64,000 nucleotides of DNA from Lachnospiraceae bacterium. GTDB taxonomy: Bacteria > Bacillota > Clostridia > Lachnospirales > Lachnospiraceae. Every line of letters starts with the position of its first letter. Within the stretch, counting starts at the first letter, position 1. The stretch is from assembly GCA_024403355.1 (NCBI GenBank), contig JAKSRW010000013.1, positions 1 to 64,000 on the forward strand, given 5' to 3'. Below, piece after piece: positions 54,048 to 62,375 of the stretch. The notes beneath the pieces are model-generated. The model worked only from the letters and a program-made list of their open reading frames with translations. It searched no databases and had not been told where the DNA came from. A program made the translations under genes and the position numbers.

Positions 54048-54311
54048 TTAGTTGAGTGAATTAACAGCCTTCTGTAAGTTTGAAATCTTACGGGCAACTG
54101 TGTTCTTATGGTAAACACCCTTAGCAGCTGACTTATCAAGATAAGCAGCAGCCTCCTTGAAGTTAGCAGCAGCAAGAGCCTTGTCGCCGGCAGCCACAGC
54201 AGCAAGAACCTTCTTTGATAATGTCTTAGCCTTAGATTTGATCATCTTATTCTGTAAGGTCTTTGTCTCGATAACCTTAATTCTCTTCTTTGCAGATTTG
54301 ATATTAGCCAA
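54048..54311 (-). CDS. rpsT: 30S ribosomal protein S20
   Basis: The 87-residue basic helical protein reads (M)[17 protein letters not shown] with an Ala-rich end ([20 protein letters not shown]). It binds 16S rRNA in the 30S body. The start is TTG 54311, which gives the conserved MANIKSA N-terminus and sits 6 nt after GGAGGTG. A GTG at 54320 would overlap the SD and add three residues. Translation from TTG is typical of this gene in some bacteria and may take part in S20 autoregulation. A strong promoter and structured leader lie upstream. Confidence 0.95.
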   Translation of the reverse strand: MANIKSAKKRIKVIETKTLQNKMIKSKAKTLSKKVLAAVAAGDKALAAANFKEAAAYLDKSAAKGVYHKNTVARKISNLQKAVNSLN

Positions 54312-54428
54312 TGTTTTCACCTCCTATAAAGTTATATAGTCTTTGATGACTTTATGTGATGAATCCGGACACGGACGTTTCATCACACACATACTCTATA
54401 ATTATATAAAATGAATTTGAAATGTCAA
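54312..54428 (-). promoter_or_regulatory. rpsT promoter and structured leader
   Basis: On the minus strand TTGACA (54423-54428), a 16-bp spacer and TATAAT (54401-54406) form a near-perfect promoter. The leader then forms GTGATGAA with TTCATCAC, with an inner TCCG-rich stem. A second stem, ATAAAGT with ACTTTAT, ends right at the GGAGGTG SD, suitable for translational feedback control. Confidence 0.7.
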
Positions 54429-54465
54429 TAACTTTTTGGAAATTTTTTGATAAATTTGGTTTTGC

Positions 54466-54494
54466 TTGTAACATATGAAACTATGTGGTATTAT
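54466..54494 (+). promoter_or_regulatory. promoter of folC
   Basis: TTGTAA (54466-54471), a 17-bp spacer and TATTAT (54489-54494), about 90 bp before ATG 54586. The leader contains GTTACAT with ATGTAAC around 54553-54571, a small hairpin before the SD. Confidence 0.5.
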
Positions 54495-54585
54495 CAAGAA
54501 TAATAACTGTTAGACCATTATACTATTGCGGATGCAAGTTTTAGCGACTCGTGGTTACATTCGTTATGTAACAGAAGGAGGGTGT

Positions 54586-55917
54586 ATGGATTATAAGACA
54601 GCTATAAAATTTATTTCAGAGATTCCCTGGACGAAACGCGCAAAGGGTCTGGGAAGAATGGAAAGGCTTCTGGACTTGCTGGGTAATCCGCAGGATATGC
54701 TCAGATTTGTTCATATCGCGGGTACAAACGGCAAGGGCTCGACAGCAGCTATGCTTGCCTCTATTTTCAAGGCGGCAGGTATGAAAACAGGTCTGTTTAC
54801 TTCACCTCACCTTATTAAATATAATGAACGAATTAAAATTGACGGTGAGGATATCAGTAATGATAATCTGGCCGAGATTATTACGATTATTGAGACAAAA
54901 ACGGCTCAGATGGAGGAGACACCTACCGAATTTGAGATACTCACTGCGGCAGGCTTTATCTGGTTTGCAAAGAACAATTGTGATATAGTGGTGCTCGAGG
55001 TCGGGCTTGGCGGTGAATTTGACAGTACTAACGTAATAGGAAGTAAAGAGCTTGCGATTATTACTGCCATTGGATTTGACCATACCGCTATACTTGGTGA
55101 CAGTATTGAAGAGATTGCTGAAGCAAAGGCAGGAATTATAAGTGACTTCTCGGATGTAATCCTTTACCGGCAGGGTGAGAAGGTTACCTCTGTTATTCGT
55201 GAACGCTGTGAGGAAAAGCATGCCCGACTTCATATTCCTGATACTGACAGTCTGGAGCTTTTGGAGTCAAATACGGCCTACCAGTGCTTTAAGACGAATT
55301 ATCTGGAATATCCGACGGTACTGACACTTACCGGAAGATACCAGCTTCAGAATGCGCTTGTGGTGCTTGAAGCCTGCAGGGTGCTTCGCGAACGTGGAAT
55401 AAATATTTCTGATAAAGCTATATTACAGGGACTTAAAACCGTTAAATGGGCTTCGAGATTCGAGCTTCTTTCGGATAATCCGAAATTCATTCTGGACGGT
55501 GCGCACAATGACCACGGAATCAGTGCTGTGGTGGACAGTCTTACGGATTTATTCCCCGATAAAAAAATAATTTATATTCTGGGCGTTTTATCGGATAAAA
55601 ATGTTGATAAAATGCTGGACAAACTATATACTAACGCTGAGTGCTTCATAACCCTTACACCGGAGTCTGAAAGAGCGCTTACCGCAGACCTTCTCGCGGA
55701 GAAGATAAAGGCTGCGGGCTTTGATGCCTGGAATTATATTAATATCGAAGAAGCGGTAAAGGCAGCCTTTAAGATGGCAGGTGAGGATAAAATAATATGT
55801 TCGCTCGGATCATTGTATCTGGCGGGACCTGTGAAGGCTGCGGTGCAGGCAGTGCACGGAAGCCCGGAACAGCAACCGGAAGAACAACAAACAGAAGAAC
55901 AGCAACCGGAAGAATAA
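54586..55917 (+). CDS. folC: folylpolyglutamate synthase/dihydrofolate synthase
   Basis: The 443-residue Mur-ligase-type enzyme has the ATP loop HIAGTNGKGSTAAM, the omega loop TGLFTSPHLIKYNERI, EVGLGGEFDSTN, FDHTAILGDS and FILDGAHNDHG. It adds glutamates to folates, and may act as dihydrofolate synthase. The C-terminus has an added tail of about 20 residues with repeated Glu/Gln/Pro (EQQPEE). ATG 54586 has GGAGGG 4 nt upstream; an earlier ATG at 54526 lacks an SD. It heads a run of folate C1 genes that continues with fhs. Confidence 0.93.
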   Translation: MDYKTAIKFISEIPWTKRAKGLGRMERLLDLLGNPQDMLRFVHIAGTNGKGSTAAMLASIFKAAGMKTGLFTSPHLIKYNERIKIDGEDISNDNLAEIITIIETKTAQMEETPTEFEILTAAGFIWFAKNNCDIVVLEVGLGGEFDSTNVIGSKELAIITAIGFDHTAILGDSIEEIAEAKAGIISDFSDVILYRQGEKVTSVIRERCEEKHARLHIPDTDSLELLESNTAYQCFKTNYLEYPTVLTLTGRYQLQNALVVLEACRVLRERGINISDKAILQGLKTVKWASRFELLSDNPKFILDGAHNDHGISAVVDSLTDLFPDKKIIYILGVLSDKNVDKMLDKLYTNAECFITLTPESERALTADLLAEKIKAAGFDAWNYINIEEAVKAAFKMAGEDKIICSLGSLYLAGPVKAAVQAVHGSPEQQPEEQQTEEQQPEE

Positions 55918-55976
55918 TTGATTGAAGTTTTTTTTGAAATAACATAGAAAACAATCGCAAAGGAAGATGAATTATT

Positions 55977-57671
55977 ATGTACAAGTCAGATATTGAAATT
56001 GCTCAGGAAAATGTAATGCTTCCCATAAAAGAGGTTGCCGCAAGGGCAGGAATTGATGAGAAGTATATCGAATACTACGGTAATTATAAGGCGAAGATTG
56101 ACCTTTCTATTTTAAAGGAAAATGAAAAGCCTGACGGTAAGCTGATTCTTGTTACAGCCATTACCCCTACTGCAGCGGGTGAGGGCAAGACAACCACTAC
56201 GGTAGGTCTGGCAGACGGTATGCAGAAGCTCGGCAAGAAGGTAATTGTGGCCCTTCGTGAGCCGTCGCTCGGACCGGTATTTGGCCTTAAGGGCGGCGCG
56301 GCAGGCGGCGGATATGCTCAGGTTGTACCTATGGAGGATATTAACCTTCATTTCACAGGTGATATGCATGCAATAGGTGCAGCAAACAATCTGCTTGCGG
56401 CTATGCTTGACAATCATATTCATCAGGGCAATGCGCTTAATATTGACCCCAGAAGAATTACCTGGAAGCGCTGCGTTGATATGAATGACAGACAGCTTCG
56501 TTTCATTATTGACGGACTGGGCGGTAAAGTAAACGGCGTGCCCCGTGAGGATGGCTATGATATTACCGTGGCTTCTGAGATTATGGCGATTCTCTGTCTT
56601 GCGACCAGTATTTCAGACCTTAAGGAAAGAATTTCGAAGATTGTAGTAGGATACACATATACAGGCGAGCCTGTTACCGCAGGTCAGCTTAAGGCTCAGG
56701 GCGCCATGACAGCGCTTTTAAAGGATGCTCTTAAGCCTAATCTGGTTCAGACTCTGGAGCATTGTCCTTCATTTGTACATGGCGGACCTTTTGCCAATAT
56801 TGCACACGGCTGTAATTCCATTATGGCTACAAAGATGGCTCTTAAGCTGGGGGATTATGTAATTACTGAGGCCGGCTTTGGTGCGGATTTAGGTGCTGAG
56901 AAGTTCCTTGATATTAAGTGCCGTTTTGCAGGTCTTAAGCCTTCGGTGGTAGTTATGGTTGCGACCGTGCGTGCCCTTAAGAACCACGGCGGTGTGGCAA
57001 AGGCTGATTTAAATATTGAAAATCTTGAGGCTCTGGAGAAGGGTATTCCCAACCTTCTGCAGCATGTAGCCACAATTACTCAGGTATATAAGCTTCCCTG
57101 TATTGTTGCTATCAATGCATTCCCTACCGATACGGAGGCCGAGCTTAATCTTGTCAGAAAAAAGTGTCGTGAGGTCGGCTGTAATGTAACCCTTTCAAAG
57201 GTTTGGGAGAAGGGCGGCGAAGGCGGAATCGACCTTGCTGAGGGAGTTATTAATCTCTGTAATGCCCTTGATTCGGACGGTAATCCTCTTAATAAGGACT
57301 TTGAGTATTGTTATGAGCTTGATTCTTCAATCGAGGAAAAGCTTGAGGCTATTGCGAAAAAGGTATACCATGCAGACGGTGTTTTCCTTACCGCACAGGC
57401 CAAGAAGGATATTGATGAGCTTAATAAAAACGGCTTCGATAAGGTGCCTATCTGTGTGGCAAAGACCCAGTACAGCTTTTCGGACGATCCCAAGCTGCTC
57501 GGTGCACCCAGAGGCTTTGAAATTACTATTCGTTCACTTAAGATTTCGGCAGGTGCAGGCTTTATCGTGGCATATACCGGCGATATTATGACGATGCCCG
57601 GACTTCCCAAGGTTCCTGCGGCTGAGAAGATTGATGTAGATGAGAACGGAGTTATTTCCGGACTTTTCTAA
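55977..57671 (+). CDS. fhs: formate-tetrahydrofolate ligase
   Basis: The 564-residue enzyme has [16 protein letters not shown] (the ATP-binding P-loop), [22 protein letters not shown] cut here to its core [31 protein letters not shown] and [13 protein letters not shown]. It makes 10-formyl-THF from formate and ATP, the entry of formate into the C1 pool and the methyl branch of the Wood-Ljungdahl pathway. The length fits the family. ATG 55977 follows AAAGGAAG. It lies 59 nt after folC, and a C1 cyclodeaminase-like gene follows. Confidence 0.97.
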   Translation: MYKSDIEIAQENVMLPIKEVAARAGIDEKYIEYYGNYKAKIDLSILKENEKPDGKLILVTAITPTAAGEGKTTTTVGLADGMQKLGKKVIVALREPSLGPVFGLKGGAAGGGYAQVVPMEDINLHFTGDMHAIGAANNLLAAMLDNHIHQGNALNIDPRRITWKRCVDMNDRQLRFIIDGLGGKVNGVPREDGYDITVASEIMAILCLATSISDLKERISKIVVGYTYTGEPVTAGQLKAQGAMTALLKDALKPNLVQTLEHCPSFVHGGPFANIAHGCNSIMATKMALKLGDYVITEAGFGADLGAEKFLDIKCRFAGLKPSVVVMVATVRALKNHGGVAKADLNIENLEALEKGIPNLLQHVATITQVYKLPCIVAINAFPTDTEAELNLVRKKCREVGCNVTLSKVWEKGGEGGIDLAEGVINLCNALDSDGNPLNKDFEYCYELDSSIEEKLEAIAKKVYHADGVFLTAQAKKDIDELNKNGFDKVPICVAKTQYSFSDDPKLLGAPRGFEITIRSLKISAGAGFIVAYTGDIMTMPGLPKVPAAEKIDVDENGVISGLF

Positions 57672-57716
57672 TGAAGAATATAGAAATTTACAGATTTTGA
57701 AAGGAAATTGTCGGCT

Positions 57717-58355
57717 ATGGAATACATATTAAACGGCGGTCTTACAATTGATGAATTTATTGAAAAGCTTGGCAGTAAGGAGCCCGTACCCGGTGGCGGA
57801 GGAGCGGCAGCGCTTTCTGCGGCTATCGGAATTAACCTTTGTAAAATGGCTGTAAACTATACTGTAGGCAAGAAGAAATATGCAGACGTGGAAGAGCAGA
57901 TGCAGGAGATACTTGTAAAATGCGACGCTCTGACCGCTGATTTTATAGGACTCATCCAGAAGGATGCAGACGCTTTTCTGCCTCTTTCGAGAGCCTATTC
58001 ATTGCCGGCAGATACCGAGCTTGAAAAAGCACAGAAGGATGCCGTTCTGGAGGTTGAGTTAGAAAATGCCACAAGAGTACCTTTGGAAATGATGGGTAAA
58101 ATCTGTGAAGCAATCGAGCTGGCTGTGACAGCCGCTGAAAAAGGCAGCAAGCTTATGGTAAGTGATTCTGCCTGCGCTGTATCAACTCTTGAATCAGCCC
58201 TCAGATGCGCTTCATTAAATGTATTTATAAATACTAAGCTTATGAAGAATAAAGAGCGCGCTATGGCCATTAATGACAAGGCCTTTAAGATGCTTGACAG
58301 CTATTGCAAAAGGTCGGATGAAACCTTTAAGTCAGTTTACGAAAATATGATTTAA
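57717..58355 (+). CDS. cyclodeaminase/cyclohydrolase family protein (FchA-like)
   Basis: The 212-residue helical protein begins EYILNGGLTIDEFIEKLGSK and has PVPGGGGAAALSAAIG, the folate-binding signature of formiminotransferase-cyclodeaminase C-terminal domains and of methenyl-THF cyclohydrolase FchA. It most likely interconverts 10-formyl-, methenyl- or formimino-THF. FolD, encoded 3 kb downstream, may supply the same cyclohydrolase step. ATG 57717 lies 11 nt after AAGGA; the TTG at 57708 is too close. Context between fhs and MTHFS supports the C1 role. Confidence 0.9.
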   Translation: MEYILNGGLTIDEFIEKLGSKEPVPGGGGAAALSAAIGINLCKMAVNYTVGKKKYADVEEQMQEILVKCDALTADFIGLIQKDADAFLPLSRAYSLPADTELEKAQKDAVLEVELENATRVPLEMMGKICEAIELAVTAAEKGSKLMVSDSACAVSTLESALRCASLNVFINTKLMKNKERAMAINDKAFKMLDSYCKRSDETFKSVYENMI

Positions 58356-58436
58356 TATTTTGAGTGTAGAAAGTGCGTATAAATGTGTCTAAAGCGTTAG
58401 ATAAACGCTAAACTCTTAATGAGGTGAAAATTTGAA

Positions 58437-58994
58437 ATGAATAAGCAGGAAATCAGAAAAGAAATAAAAGCCAAGCGTTCAATGATGGGTGAACTCGAGG
58501 TCGTGGCCTACTCAAAGATTATTGAAAACCGTCTGCTTGCGGAAAAGGTATTTCAGGATGCGGAATGTATATTTGCATATATAGACTGTAAGAATGAGGT
58601 CAGCACCCGTAATATTATCAGTGCCGCATTAAAGCAGGGTAAGAGAGTAGCCGTTCCGAAGGTTATGGGCGCAGATATGGGCTTTTATTATATTAAGTCA
58701 TTCGGAGATCTCAAGAAGGGTTATGCGGGCATCTATGAGCCCGAGGTTGCAAATGAAAGCAATTATGCGAAGGATACAAAGGGTCTCTGCATCGTGCCCG
58801 GTGTTGCGTTCGACAAGGATATGAACCGTATAGGCTACGGCGGTGGCTTTTACGATAAATTCTTTGATGCTTATCCTGAGATGTATCGATGTGCACTTGG
58901 CTTCGATTTCCAGATAGTAGATAAAATAGATACTGAGTCCTTCGATCAGAAGATGGACATGATAGTAACGCCCAGCGGAATCCTAAAATCATAA
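58437..58994 (+). CDS. 5-formyltetrahydrofolate cyclo-ligase
   Basis: The 185-residue protein starts NKQEIRKEIKAKRSMM and has VPKVMGADMGFY and the C-terminal loop IVPGVAFDKDMNRIGYGGGFYDKF, the signature of MTHFS. It uses ATP to turn 5-formyl-THF into methenyl-THF, recycling an inhibitory folate. ATG 58437 has the SD GAGGTGA. It follows the cyclodeaminase by 81 nt, which contains an AGCGTT/AACGCT hairpin. Its stop codon is 1 nt from the large inverted repeat. Confidence 0.95.
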   Translation: MNKQEIRKEIKAKRSMMGELEVVAYSKIIENRLLAEKVFQDAECIFAYIDCKNEVSTRNIISAALKQGKRVAVPKVMGADMGFYYIKSFGDLKKGYAGIYEPEVANESNYAKDTKGLCIVPGVAFDKDMNRIGYGGGFYDKFFDAYPEMYRCALGFDFQIVDKIDTESFDQKMDMIVTPSGILKS

Positions 58995-58995
58995 T

Positions 58996-59371
58996 TCCCG
59001 GACCAAAATCAGCCGTGTCGTGGTTATCACCATGATGCGGTTTTTTATTTGCGGCTGCCCGATATCCTGGCTATAATGATATTTCCTTCGAGAACCGGTC
59101 TCGCCTTTTCATTTTCTAACTGCCGCAGCCTCGCGTATCTATGCTCTGCGCCGCCAGTCGGACATCCTTGTCCTCCCGTGCGGCGCGCCGTCCGTCCATG
59201 GACGGCGTGACGAGCATAGTTCTTTATTGCAAAGCTGCGGCAGTAAGAAAATGTAGCAAGGCTCGAAGGCTCTCGAAGAAAACACACATTACAGTCGGGA
59301 TAGTGAAGCACCCGGTTAAAATAAAAAGTCGCATCATGGCTTAGCATAATGCGACTGATTTTGGTCCGGGA
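58996..59371. repeat. 376-bp nested inverted repeat filling the convergent intergenic gap
   Basis: The outer arms are a perfect 17-bp inverted repeat, TCCCGGACCAAAATCAG (58996-59012) and its complement (59355-59371). Inside, CATTTTCTAACTGCCGCAGC (59110-59129) complements 59234-59253 with one mismatch, and CTTCGAGA.. around 59089 complements ..TCTCGAAG around 59271. CTATGCTC near 59139 complements GAGCATAG near 59212. The GC-rich centre holds GCCGTCC/GGACGGC and GGAC/GTCC hairpins. Each end also holds a terminator-like hairpin with a T-run: 59014-59049 (plus) and 59319-59352 (minus). No protein is encoded. It could be a MITE-like element, a long-hairpin RNA, or an elaborated bidirectional terminator. 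Confidence 0.85.
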
Positions 59372-59375
59372 GTGA

Positions 59376-61118
59376 TTAATATTTGAAACGCTTTACGATT
59401 TCACGAAGCTTCATTGCATCGCTCTTGTTTTCCTCAAGCATTTCCTTTGAACGGTTAGCTGATACCACAACCTCGTTTGTCTTGTCTGAAATCTCTGAAA
59501 TACCGATTGCGGCTTCACCGATTGTTTTATTGATTCCGTCGATGGAAACTGCGATATCATCGATAGAGCGGTTAAGTGCAGAAACAAGACGATTAATATC
59601 TGTAATGTTCTTTTCGAAGGTAGCGGCATCGTTGGCATAAGTTTCGCCGACCTCTGCAAATTCCGCAAAGTCCTTAATGATGTTTTCTTCCATGTAGCTT
59701 ACCATATAGTTCAAACATTCGGTCATGCTTCCGAAAGCATCGCTGACCTGCTTAACCATGGATTCGATACCATTAACGGTTGAGGTTGACTGAGAAGCAA
59801 GAATTCCGATTTCATCGGCAACTACGGCGAAGCCGCGTCCCTGCTCGCCTGCACGGGCTGCCTCGATAGAAGCGTTTAATGCAAGCATAGATGTCTGGGA
59901 GCTAATTACTCGGATGGCATCGGTGAGCTCGTTAATCTGGTCAACACACTTGGATTTCTCAAGAGCAACAGCGGTTTTCTTCTGGATATCATTGAATACA
60001 TCCTTTGTTTTGGAAACTGATGTAGCTGATTTTTTCTTGACCTTTGAAGCTCGTGAAATAATCTGCTCGGAAAGAAGACTTCCCTGTTTTGCCTGACTCT
60101 CGATTTCTCTGGTTTTGTTCTGTATGTTATTAATATTACTGTCGATTGAATCTGTTTTAGCAAAGGTAAGCTGCATATCTGATGAAAGAGCTTCGGTAGT
60201 GGTGGAGTTTTCACCGGATTCAGCTGTAATACTTGTTGAAAGTATATGAATGTTATTGGCATTCTGCAGAAGAGTGTTCGAAAGCTCTGAAAGTCGGTAG
60301 ATAATTCCTACGACCTCTGTTCGGATACTCTTAATAGCTCTGGCGACATCACCGCATTCATCGGTTCGGTTTTCAAGCTTCTCGGCAAGCGGATCGCTTG
60401 TCATTTCGAGACGGCTGATTTTCTTTGAAACATTAACCAGCTGTCTGTAGGGCCTGGTAAGGAAGTAGGTTGCAATGCTGCCGAGAACCAGAATAAGAAG
60501 GATAACCATTACGGTAATCATGTAATAGGTCTTCTTTACTGAAGCAATATTGTCTAAAATATCGCTTTCGTCAAGCGTTACAACAAGAATCGAATGGTCA
60601 ATAGCGGATACATGGTAGGCTGCAAATTTGTTCGCGCCCTTGAAGAGGTACTTGATTACTTCGGGCTGGGGAATTGAGTGAGCCTTATCTGCGGTATCGC
60701 GAATGTCGGAAATCTGTGTTACAAGCTTCTGAACCACTGAATTTTCTACAGGCTTGCCGATTTTGTTGGCTGTTTTGTGGTAGAGCATGGTTCCGTCGGA
60801 AGAAACTAGGTATGCATATCCTGAGGGGAAACCGCTTATCGTAATACCGCTAAGGAGATCTGCATATTTTTCTTCACTGAGGGGTTCACGGTTATTCTGC
60901 TCGAGTGCCATATCCACAAGCTGTCCGTAGGATATTGCGAGATTCAGCATGTTATTTGAGATGGCATCGGTCTCCAGCTCGGTGAACTGGGGAAGAACCG
61001 TTTTTGCTTCGGCGAAGCACATCACAAGCGTAGATGCAATGATGAAGCATAGAATTTTAATGCCGAGGTTGAAGCGAAATTTCTTTTTTGAAGGAATATT
61101 AGATTTGTTTGTAGCCAT
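59376..61118 (-). CDS. methyl-accepting chemotaxis protein
   Basis: The 580-residue receptor has a first membrane helix (about residues 17-37), an extracytoplasmic sensor (about 40-195, with a Cache-like [17 protein letters not shown]), a second helix (about 197-220), a HAMP linker and a cytoplasmic signalling domain with the conserved tip [17 protein letters not shown]. It should control CheA and flagellar rotation. The start is ATG 61118, 13 nt after GGAAAGG; the ATG at 61130 is 1 nt from that SD. It is monocistronic and interrupts the folate genes. The ligand is unknown. Confidence 0.93.
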   Translation of the reverse strand: MATNKSNIPSKKKFRFNLGIKILCFIIASTLVMCFAEAKTVLPQFTELETDAISNNMLNLAISYGQLVDMALEQNNREPLSEEKYADLLSGITISGFPSGYAYLVSSDGTMLYHKTANKIGKPVENSVVQKLVTQISDIRDTADKAHSIPQPEVIKYLFKGANKFAAYHVSAIDHSILVVTLDESDILDNIASVKKTYYMITVMVILLILVLGSIATYFLTRPYRQLVNVSKKISRLEMTSDPLAEKLENRTDECGDVARAIKSIRTEVVGIIYRLSELSNTLLQNANNIHILSTSITAESGENSTTTEALSSDMQLTFAKTDSIDSNINNIQNKTREIESQAKQGSLLSEQIISRASKVKKKSATSVSKTKDVFNDIQKKTAVALEKSKCVDQINELTDAIRVISSQTSMLALNASIEAARAGEQGRGFAVVADEIGILASQSTSTVNGIESMVKQVSDAFGSMTECLNYMVSYMEENIIKDFAEFAEVGETYANDAATFEKNITDINRLVSALNRSIDDIAVSIDGINKTIGEAAIGISEISDKTNEVVVSANRSKEMLEENKSDAMKLREIVKRFKY

Positions 61119-61167
61119 AGAATCATCCATACCTTTCCATAAATCTATTATTATCTATAAAAATTGC

Positions 61168-61206
61168 ATTATATAAATTTTAACGGGTAACAGGCAAAGC
61201 TGTTAC
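61168..61206 (-). promoter_or_regulatory. chemoreceptor promoter with overlapping dyad
   Basis: On the minus strand TTGCCT (61192-61197), an 18-bp spacer and TATAAT (61168-61173). The inverted repeat GTAACAG-GCAAAG-CTGTTAC (61187-61206) covers the -35 region and could be a regulator site. No sigma-28 type motif is evident. Confidence 0.5.
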
Positions 61207-61301
61207 GAGTTTTGAATTCAACACTCTTATTTTACCATATTTCCAAATTATAAACAAGAAAAATATACAAAATATGAGGAGATATCTTCGATATTTTTGG
61301 G

Positions 61302-61330
61302 TTGAATAAATAAACATATTTTGCTATAAT
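61302..61330 (+). promoter_or_regulatory. promoter of folD
   Basis: TTGAAT (61302-61307), a 17-bp spacer and TATAAT (61325-61330), about 100 bp before ATG 61431. Confidence 0.65.
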
Positions 61331-61430
61331 GCTTTCTATCTATATTATGATGCGGATATTGTTAGTTTTAATAATTATGCGTCAGTTAAGAAGTATTATT
61401 TATTCAGATGCTTCGGAAAGGGTAAAACAG

Positions 61431-62288
61431 ATGGCATCAGTAGTTAAAGGTGTTGAGGTTGCTCAGAGAATTAAGGATGATATCAGAAAGAGACTTGCTG
61501 CTTTAAAGGAGAAGGCTGTTTCACCAAAGCTTGTTATGCTGGCTGTGGGTGACGACCCCGCAAATATTTCCTATGAGCGCGGCATTGTTAAGGTTTTTGA
61601 TGAGCTCGAAATTGCGCATGAGAAGGTTATGGCGGCCGAGGATATTTTACAGGAGGATTTTGACAGACTTTTTGACAAAATTAATCAGGACCCCGCTGTG
61701 AACGGTATTCTTGTATTCAGACCGCTTCCGAAGAGTCTGAGCATTGAGTATATTGCAAATAATATTGATCCCGGGAAGGATATCGACTGTATCGGCTATT
61801 ATAACCAGGCATGTCTCAGCATGGGCCGTTCGGATATGTTTTATCCCTGTACCGCAGAGGCTGTAGTTAAGTTTATCGAGCATGAGAATATTGACCTTGC
61901 TTATAAGAATGTGGTTGTTATCGGCCGCAGTCTTGTTGTGGGACGTCCTCTGGTTTCGATGCTTATTTCAAAGAATGCTACCGTTACCTGCTGCCATACC
62001 AAAACTGCAGATATGACGGATCGTATCAGCAATGCCGATATTGTGGTTACTGCCGCAGGTAAGGCCGGCCTTTTGAAGGGTGATATGATGAAGAATGCAA
62101 AGCCTGACTGCTTCTGCATAGATGTTGGTATAAATATGCGTCCCGACGGACAGAAGGGTATATGCGGAGATATAGATTTTGAAAGCGTTGAGCCTCTGGC
62201 AGGTAAGATTACCACAGTGCCCGGAGGTGTCGGTTCTGTTACAAGCACACTGCTTGCAGAGCATGTGGTCAGATCCGCAGAAATGTAA
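61431..62288 (+). CDS. folD: bifunctional methylenetetrahydrofolate dehydrogenase/cyclohydrolase
   Basis: The 285-residue protein has the FolD features: a substrate region with SYERGIVKVFDEL (catalytic Tyr and Lys), RPLPKSLS, DIDCIGYYNQ, the NADP loop VVIGRSLVVGRPL and the end PGGVGSVTSTLLAEH. It links methylene-THF, methenyl-THF and 10-formyl-THF. RPLPKSLS differs from the usual QLPLP form. ATG 61431 lies 9 nt after GGAAAGG; an upstream in-frame ATG at 61329 overlaps the -10 box and is rejected. It closes the C1 set begun by folC and fhs. Confidence 0.93.
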   Translation: MASVVKGVEVAQRIKDDIRKRLAALKEKAVSPKLVMLAVGDDPANISYERGIVKVFDELEIAHEKVMAAEDILQEDFDRLFDKINQDPAVNGILVFRPLPKSLSIEYIANNIDPGKDIDCIGYYNQACLSMGRSDMFYPCTAEAVVKFIEHENIDLAYKNVVVIGRSLVVGRPLVSMLISKNATVTCCHTKTADMTDRISNADIVVTAAGKAGLLKGDMMKNAKPDCFCIDVGINMRPDGQKGICGDIDFESVEPLAGKITTVPGGVGSVTSTLLAEHVVRSAEM

Positions 62289-62339
62289 TTAAGAAAATAA
62301 CAGAGGTATTGTACCTGATCATTTTTTGAGGAAAGGATA

Positions 62340-62375
62340 ATGCGGCTGCTTTTTAACCGCCGGTATACAATATGA
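62340..62375 (+). CDS. possible 11-codon upstream ORF coupled to the DUF5662 gene
   Basis: ATG 62340 follows GAGGAAAGG (62329-62337) by 2 nt. The frame reads MRLLFNRRYTI and stops at TGA 62373-62375, overlapping the ATG of the next gene (ATGA). That next gene has no SD of its own, so ribosomes finishing here may restart on it. A GCGG/ACCGC hairpin lies inside. The short SD spacing is a weakness. Whether the peptide matters, or only the coupling, is unknown. Confidence 0.4.
   Translation: MRLLFNRRYTI

Noticed and set aside
61329-61430. Upstream ATG at 61329 as the folD start
   Set aside because: It lies in the -10 box of the folD promoter and adds residues not found in FolD. ATG 61431 has a good SD and gives the normal length.
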